Shown: piece by piece, positions 60,023 to 64,000 of the stretch
Position numbering within the stretch: position 1 is the stretch's first letter
How the letters are laid out: each line of letters starts with the position of its first letter
From: Chloroflexota bacterium
GTDB taxonomy: Bacteria > Chloroflexota > UBA6077 > JACCZL01
Direction: 5' to 3'
DNA length: 64,000 nucleotides
Assembly: GCA_020845495.1 (NCBI GenBank)
Contig: JADLFM010000216.1
Span: 1-64,000, forward strand
Translations under genes and position numbers: made by a program
The notes under the pieces: generated by a model
What the model saw: the letters and a program-made list of their open reading frames with translations, nothing else
What the model was told of the DNA's origin: nothing
Databases searched by the model: none

Positions 60023-61737
60023 TGGCCACCACGCTCGCTCCCCCGCCTCCGGCCGCCGACGCTACACCGACGATGCACGCTGCGCCGCATCCTCACTCGC
60101 GACTGGCGCTCGGGGCGCTGGCACTCGTGCTGGTATTGGCGCTCGGGGTGCGGCTGTGGGGGCTAGACTGGCAACTCCCCTGGCAATTCCACCCGGACGA
60201 GGGGCACTACACCTGGAAAGCCCTGGATATGATGAGCCAGGGCAGCCTCAACCCGAAGTACTTCCGTAACCCGTCCTTCTTCACCTATGTGCTGCTCGGC
60301 GAATACAACCTGCTCGGCTTCCGGCCGCCCAAGGAGGACGAACAGGCGGCAACTCGCGACGGTCTCTGGGAGCCGCCTTCGGGCGTTGCGTTCGTTGGGC
60401 GGCTGAACGGCGCGTTGATGGGCGTCGGGACGGTTGCAGCGGTCGGCCTGATCGGCTGGCGGCTGCTCGGACCGTGGGCGGGCGTGCTGGCGGGCCTCTT
60501 CTTGAGTCTGGCCTTCATCCACGTTCGCGACTCCCACTACGCGACGAACGACGTCCCGGCGGCCTTCCTGCTCACCCTCTCCGTCGCCGCGTCACTCGCC
60601 ATCGTGGAACGGCCGCGCCTACGCGCCTATCTGCTGGCCGGACTGTTCGGCGGGCTGGCTACGTCAACCAAGTACAACGCCGGATTGTTCGTCGTGCCAT
60701 TGCTGCTGGCGCACGGCGCTGCGCTGCTCCGGCATCACCGGACTGCCGCGAATACCGCGAGTATCGCCGCCCTGCTCCGAGCACTCGTCGTGCCGCTGGC
60801 GCTTGCCGGCCTCGTCTCGCTCCTGGCGTACCTTGCCGGGACACCCTACACCCTGCTCGACGCGCAGAAGTTCCTGGCCGACTTCCGTACGCAATCGAGC
60901 TTCGTGGACGAGGGCTGGGAAGGCCAGATTCTGCTTCCACCCGGTGTCCCATACGTCCTCGCGCTCGGCGAGGGTGTGGGCTGGGTGATGCCTGGGCTGG
61001 CCCTCGTGGGGCTGGCGTCGCTCGGCCGCCGCCAACCGCTCGCCACGCTCGTACTGGTCGGCTATCCGGTGGCGTACGTCTCGTTCATGCTTCGCTCGGA
61101 GCTCTTCTTCGTCCGCTTCGCACTACCGGTCGTGCCGTTCCTCTGCGTGCTGGCAGCGGCAGCCGTCGTCCTCATCGCCACGCGGGTCAGCGCGGCTCGG
61201 CGCAATCCGCTGGTCGGCGTCGCAGTTGGCATGACACTGGTCGTGGCGGCGCTCGTTCAGCCGACCCTCGCCGTGATCCGTCACAACCTCATCGTGGGCC
61301 AGGACGATACCCGGATACTGGCGGCGCGCTGGGCGCTGGAGAACGTCCCACCGGGCGCGAAAGCCGCCGTCGAGGAGTACACACTTCGGGATCGCCGGCC
61401 CCGCGCCTACGGTGGTCCGGTCTGGCAGATCGACACCGACGCGCTCGACGTGAACAAGCTCCGCCGCGCCGACCCGACCGGCCCCCTGCGTGGCTCGACC
61501 CGCTTCTTCGTGACGTCGAGCTTCCAGCAGGACCGCTTCGGCCTCGGGCTGGACACGCCACAGCACACGTTCTACGAGGCCCTGGCCAGCGAGTGCCACC
61601 TGCGGGAAACGTTCGCGCCAGGCCGGGGCAACCAACCGCTCGCCTTCGAACTGGAAGATCTGTACACCCCGTTCTGGGATCTCGACCGCTACGAGCGCCC
61701 CGGCCCCACGATCCGCATCTACGACTGCGCGCGGTAA
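60022..61737 (+). CDS. GT-C glycosyltransferase (ArnT/PMT-like), array end
   Basis: 571 residues from ATG 60022. It follows member 5 directly but belongs to a different branch: the catalytic loop is QFHPDEGHYTWKALDMM (Asp-Glu), then LNPKYFRNPSFFTYVL, IHVRDSHYATNDVPAAFLL and TSTKYNAGLFVVPLLL, strings typical of the PMT_2/ArnT proteins common in Chloroflexota and Thermomicrobia. The C-terminal 150 residues are soluble, with WALENVPPGAKAAVEEYTL. It lacks the KKFDRYLLPIFP and GHPGVTTMW strings. Ends at a convergent terminator facing the complex I genes. Confidence 0.86.
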   Translation: MATTLAPPPPAADATPTMHAAPHPHSRLALGALALVLVLALGVRLWGLDWQLPWQFHPDEGHYTWKALDMMSQGSLNPKYFRNPSFFTYVLLGEYNLLGFRPPKEDEQAATRDGLWEPPSGVAFVGRLNGALMGVGTVAAVGLIGWRLLGPWAGVLAGLFLSLAFIHVRDSHYATNDVPAAFLLTLSVAASLAIVERPRLRAYLLAGLFGGLATSTKYNAGLFVVPLLLAHGAALLRHHRTAANTASIAALLRALVVPLALAGLVSLLAYLAGTPYTLLDAQKFLADFRTQSSFVDEGWEGQILLPPGVPYVLALGEGVGWVMPGLALVGLASLGRRQPLATLVLVGYPVAYVSFMLRSELFFVRFALPVVPFLCVLAAAAVVLIATRVSAARRNPLVGVAVGMTLVVAALVQPTLAVIRHNLIVGQDDTRILAARWALENVPPGAKAAVEEYTLRDRRPRAYGGPVWQIDTDALDVNKLRRADPTGPLRGSTRFFVTSSFQQDRFGLGLDTPQHTFYEALASECHLRETFAPGRGNQPLAFELEDLYTPFWDLDRYERPGPTIRIYDCAR

Positions 61738-61738
61738 G

Positions 61739-61776
61739 CGCAGCCCCCTCTCCCGTGGGTGGAAGAGGGGGCTGCG
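61739..61776. terminator. Bidirectional terminator
   Basis: CGCAGCCCCCTCT (61739-61751) pairs exactly with AGAGGGGGCTGCG (61764-61776) around a 12-nt loop, between the convergent ends of the last GT-C gene and nuoN. Confidence 0.75.
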
Positions 61777-61807
61777 GATACAGGGGTATCCTGGTGGAGT
61801 GGAGCGC

Positions 61808-63175
61808 TTAGAAGCCCGCTGCAAGCACCGCGTAGATCAGGCCTGGGGCGATTGCGAGGATGACGGTGGCTGCGCCCGCCAGGAGCACGGCCGGCGCGGG
61901 CGAGAACGGAAGCCGCGCCCCGGTCGCCCGCGCGATGGCAAAGGCGTCAGGTAACGGCCGCAGATAGTACAGCGCGCCGAACACGCCGCCGAGCGCCGCG
62001 ATTGCCGTCGGGATCCAGCCGAGGGTGATCCACGAGGCGTGCAGCACCGCGAGCTTCGCCCAGAAGCCTGGCGTCGGCGGGACGCTCGCCAGCGAGAGCA
62101 GCCCGATGGCAAGCGCGACCGCTCGTAGCACGCCCATCGGCTCTCGCTTCAGGTCGGACATCAGCAACGCGCCGGTGCCGCGCCCGGCGAGTGTCGCAAA
62201 GACCAGGATCACCGACAGGGTGTAGATGACGGCGTAGAAGATCGCCGCCGAGCGACCCTCGGCGCCGCAACCGAGCGCGAGCGCCAGGAAGCCGGCGTTC
62301 GCCACGGCCGAGTACGCCAGCATCCGGCGCATTTCCCGCTGCGCCAGCGCCGCGAACGTACCCCAGATGATCGAGAGGACACCGATCACGATCAGCATCT
62401 GGGTCAGTGGCAGCGCCAGAGGCGTCGCCAAACCCTGGCTCGCGCCGGCCAGCAGCCGCCCGAGTGCCACGACCGCCGCGATCTTCGTCATCGCCATGAC
62501 GTAGCCGGAGAGCGAGGGCGCACCGACGGTGTAGGCATCGACGGCGCCCCAGTGGAGCGGTATCAACGTGAGCTCGTACGCGAACCCGAGCCCCAGCATC
62601 AGCACGCCGACCACGAGCAGCCAGCGGAAGGCCGGATCGACGGCCGAGAAGGTCGGCCAGCCGAATGAGCCGGTCGAGAGAAACACCAACCCGATCCCGA
62701 ACAGCATCACCGAGAACGACACGGCCGCCAGCGCGAAGTACTTGAAGGCAGCCTCGACGGCTCGGCGCCCCTGGCTCAGCGCCACCATCGTCGCGCCGGA
62801 CAGTGAGAGCGTCTCCAGGCCAATCGCGGCGCTCAGGATGCCGTCCGCCGTCGCGAACATGATCGCGCCGGCCGCGCTCACGAGCAGCAACGCTGCGATC
62901 TCCGGAAATTGCTGAATCTCCTCGAGCTCGGTGCCGGGCACGAGCAGCATCGCGACGGCCGCCAGGACGAGGATCGTCGCCACGATCAACAGTGTCAGCC
63001 CGTCCGCGTTGAGGGCTGGCAGGACCGGTACGATCGCCACGATCAGCGACACCATGCCAATCGTCATCAACACCTGCGGATTACGGGTCAGTGCAGGGAC
63101 GAACCCCAGCACGACCAGCGCGCCGACGACCAGGATGATGACCGAGATGAACGAAGGCGCAATCGCCAGATTCAT
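61808..63175 (-). CDS. nuoN: NADH-quinone oxidoreductase subunit N
   Basis: 455-residue proton-pumping antiporter-like membrane subunit of respiratory complex I. Start ATG 63175, overlapping the nuoL stop as ATGA; the longer frame to 63355 is not credible. About 13-14 hydrophobic helices. Family strings: GLETLSLSGATMVALSQGRR, AAFKYFALAAVSFSVMLFG, the broken-helix and Lys region LIPLHWGAVDAYTVGAPSLS with VMAMTKIAAVVALG, REMRRMLAYSAVANAGFLAL, and LASVPPTPGFWAKLAVL. All are close to canonical NuoN. It is last in the operon, just before the terminator. Confidence 0.92.
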   Translation of the reverse strand: MNLAIAPSFISVIILVVGALVVLGFVPALTRNPQVLMTIGMVSLIVAIVPVLPALNADGLTLLIVATILVLAAVAMLLVPGTELEEIQQFPEIAALLLVSAAGAIMFATADGILSAAIGLETLSLSGATMVALSQGRRAVEAAFKYFALAAVSFSVMLFGIGLVFLSTGSFGWPTFSAVDPAFRWLLVVGVLMLGLGFAYELTLIPLHWGAVDAYTVGAPSLSGYVMAMTKIAAVVALGRLLAGASQGLATPLALPLTQMLIVIGVLSIIWGTFAALAQREMRRMLAYSAVANAGFLALALGCGAEGRSAAIFYAVIYTLSVILVFATLAGRGTGALLMSDLKREPMGVLRAVALAIGLLSLASVPPTPGFWAKLAVLHASWITLGWIPTAIAALGGVFGALYYLRPLPDAFAIARATGARLPFSPAPAVLLAGAATVILAIAPGLIYAVLAAGF

Positions 63176-64000
63176 GAACGTAGCCCCTGGGTGAGAGCCG
63201 CCGACACATCGACTGAAGCCCCGATGAACGTCAGCAGGATGATGATCCCGATTCCGATCACCGTCATCAGCAAATACTGCCCAAGGCGGCCAGCCTGCAC
63301 GCCGGCGAACAGCCCCGCGATCCCGTACGACCACTCCGCCAACAGTCCTACCCAACCTCGAGACTCATAGATATCGAGAGGGGTTTCCTTGTGGGCCGGT
63401 AGCACCTCACGGCCGCGCCAGGCCGCGAGCACGAAGCCGGCCAGGCCGAGCAGCCCGGCATAAGCGCTCAATGGCGTCGGGAACTGGCTCGGCTCAATAT
63501 GGCCAATGGTCGCGGTGAGGAGATTGGAGAGCACCGGAACCGGCCATTCCAAGTAGCCGAGGAAGAGTGACCCGATGGCCAACGGAACCAGTGGCCAGAG
63601 CATCAGGCCGGATGGCGCGTGAATGTCGTGGTGATAGCGACGCGGGCCGTAGAAGGTCATGAAGAACAAGCGGCCAATGTAGAGGCCTGTTAGGAAGACG
63701 GCGATGAACAGGCCGATGAACAACAATTGGGTGTTGTCGTTCGCCTGTGCCGCCTCGAGGATCGTGTCCTTGCTGAACGCGCCCGAAAAGAGCGGAATCC
63801 CGATCAGGGCAAGCGAGCCAATCAAGAAGGCGATGCACGCGCTCGGGAGCGTCTTCCGCAGCCCGCCCATGCCGGTCAACTCTTCCTCGCCGTCCAGAGC
63901 GTGGATCACCACGCCGGAGGTGAGGAACAGAAGCGCCTTGAACGCGGCGTGGGTGGTCAGGTGAAACATCGCGGCGAACGGCGCACCGAGCCCGACCGCC
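63172..64000 (-). CDS. nuoL: NADH-quinone oxidoreductase subunit L, C-terminal part
   Basis: The frame is open to the right edge of the window, so only about the last 275 residues are seen. FAAMFHLTTHAAFKALLFLT with SGVVIHALDGEEELTGMGGL and LIGSLALIGIPLFSGAFSKD are near-universal NuoL strings. After them come GLYIGRLFFMTFYGPRRYHH and the long C-terminal helical region that in NuoL lies along the membrane arm. In other bacteria nuoL is usually followed by nuoM and then nuoN; here it is followed directly by nuoN with a four-base overlap. Confidence 0.92.
   Translation of the reverse strand, partial: AVGLGAPFAAMFHLTTHAAFKALLFLTSGVVIHALDGEEELTGMGGLRKTLPSACIAFLIGSLALIGIPLFSGAFSKDTILEAAQANDNTQLLFIGLFIAVFLTGLYIGRLFFMTFYGPRRYHHDIHAPSGLMLWPLVPLAIGSLFLGYLEWPVPVLSNLLTATIGHIEPSQFPTPLSAYAGLLGLAGFVLAAWRGREVLPAHKETPLDIYESRGWVGLLAEWSYGIAGLFAGVQAGRLGQYLLMTVIGIGIIILLTFIGASVDVSAALTQGLRS

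Noticed and set aside
60474..61811. 445-codon frame overlapping the last GT-C gene on the same strand
   Set aside because: Out of frame with a gene that has clear GT-C motifs; the product is Arg/Ala/Pro-rich without hydrophobic helices.
1..64000. tRNA, rRNA, insertion sequences, integrases or attachment sites
   Set aside because: None was recognised; no transposase or integrase motif appears in any of the supported proteins.

Overview
The window is about 64 kb of high-GC bacterial DNA. The proteins and their layout (Tat/lipobox binding proteins of the SRRRFVQAL...LAAC type, a Tat-exported beta-solenoid-like protein, many ArnT/PMT-type membrane glycosyltransferases, recurrent CTCTCCCGC-GT-GCGGGAGAG palindromes) suggest a member of the Chloroflexota, possibly near Thermomicrobia. 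That assignment is inference from gene style, not from a marker gene. No rRNA, tRNA, insertion sequence, prophage or CRISPR array was seen.

Layout. 1-9.6 kb is housekeeping: the tail of a probable solute-binding protein, ftsH, an alpha/beta hydrolase, a CinA-type amidohydrolase, a DsbA-like protein, and an ECF vitamin/cofactor transporter (ecfA1-ecfA2-ecfT, then an S component behind a structured leader). 9.6-13.5 kb is a peptide-type ABC importer on the minus strand. 13.7-19.8 kb is a minus-strand glycan operon: split transketolase pair, family-2 glycosyltransferase, TIGR03032-like protein, sulfotransferase, sugar epimerase. 20.8-21.1 kb is an IscA/HesB-like protein. 21.3-29.9 kb is a tightly coupled minus-strand operon: Wzm-type permease, Wzt with a C-terminal carbohydrate-recognition domain, two sulfotransferase-coiled-coil fusion proteins, a hexapeptide acetyltransferase and a GT-C membrane protein. 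30-41.6 kb is mixed: beta-solenoid Tat protein, polyprenyl-phosphate-type GT2, EEP phosphodiesterase, HpcH/HpaI aldolase, secreted DUF5666-like protein, Nudix, BON-domain protein, M20 amidohydrolase, methyltransferase, MaoC dehydratase. 41.7-47.5 kb is a sulfation module: ATP sulfurylase, APS kinase, two alkaline-phosphatase-superfamily enzymes and another sulfotransferase. 47.8-61.7 kb holds a Gfo/Idh/MocA oxidoreductase and six GT-C glycosyltransferases, five of them in one head-to-tail array. 61.8-64 kb is the end of a complex I operon (nuoL, nuoN).

Reading the parts together: sat and cysC would make PAPS, four sulfotransferases would use it, the Wzm/Wzt exporter would export a glycan, and the many GT-C and GT2 enzymes would build or attach it. 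The most interesting proposal is that the two sulfotransferase-coiled-coil proteins, translationally coupled to Wzt, are chain-terminating and length-measuring enzymes. They would be a sulfation counterpart of the methyltransferase/kinase WbdD of E. coli O9a. Both coiled coils are built of 21-residue (three-heptad) repeats. This is a hypothesis, not a demonstrated function.
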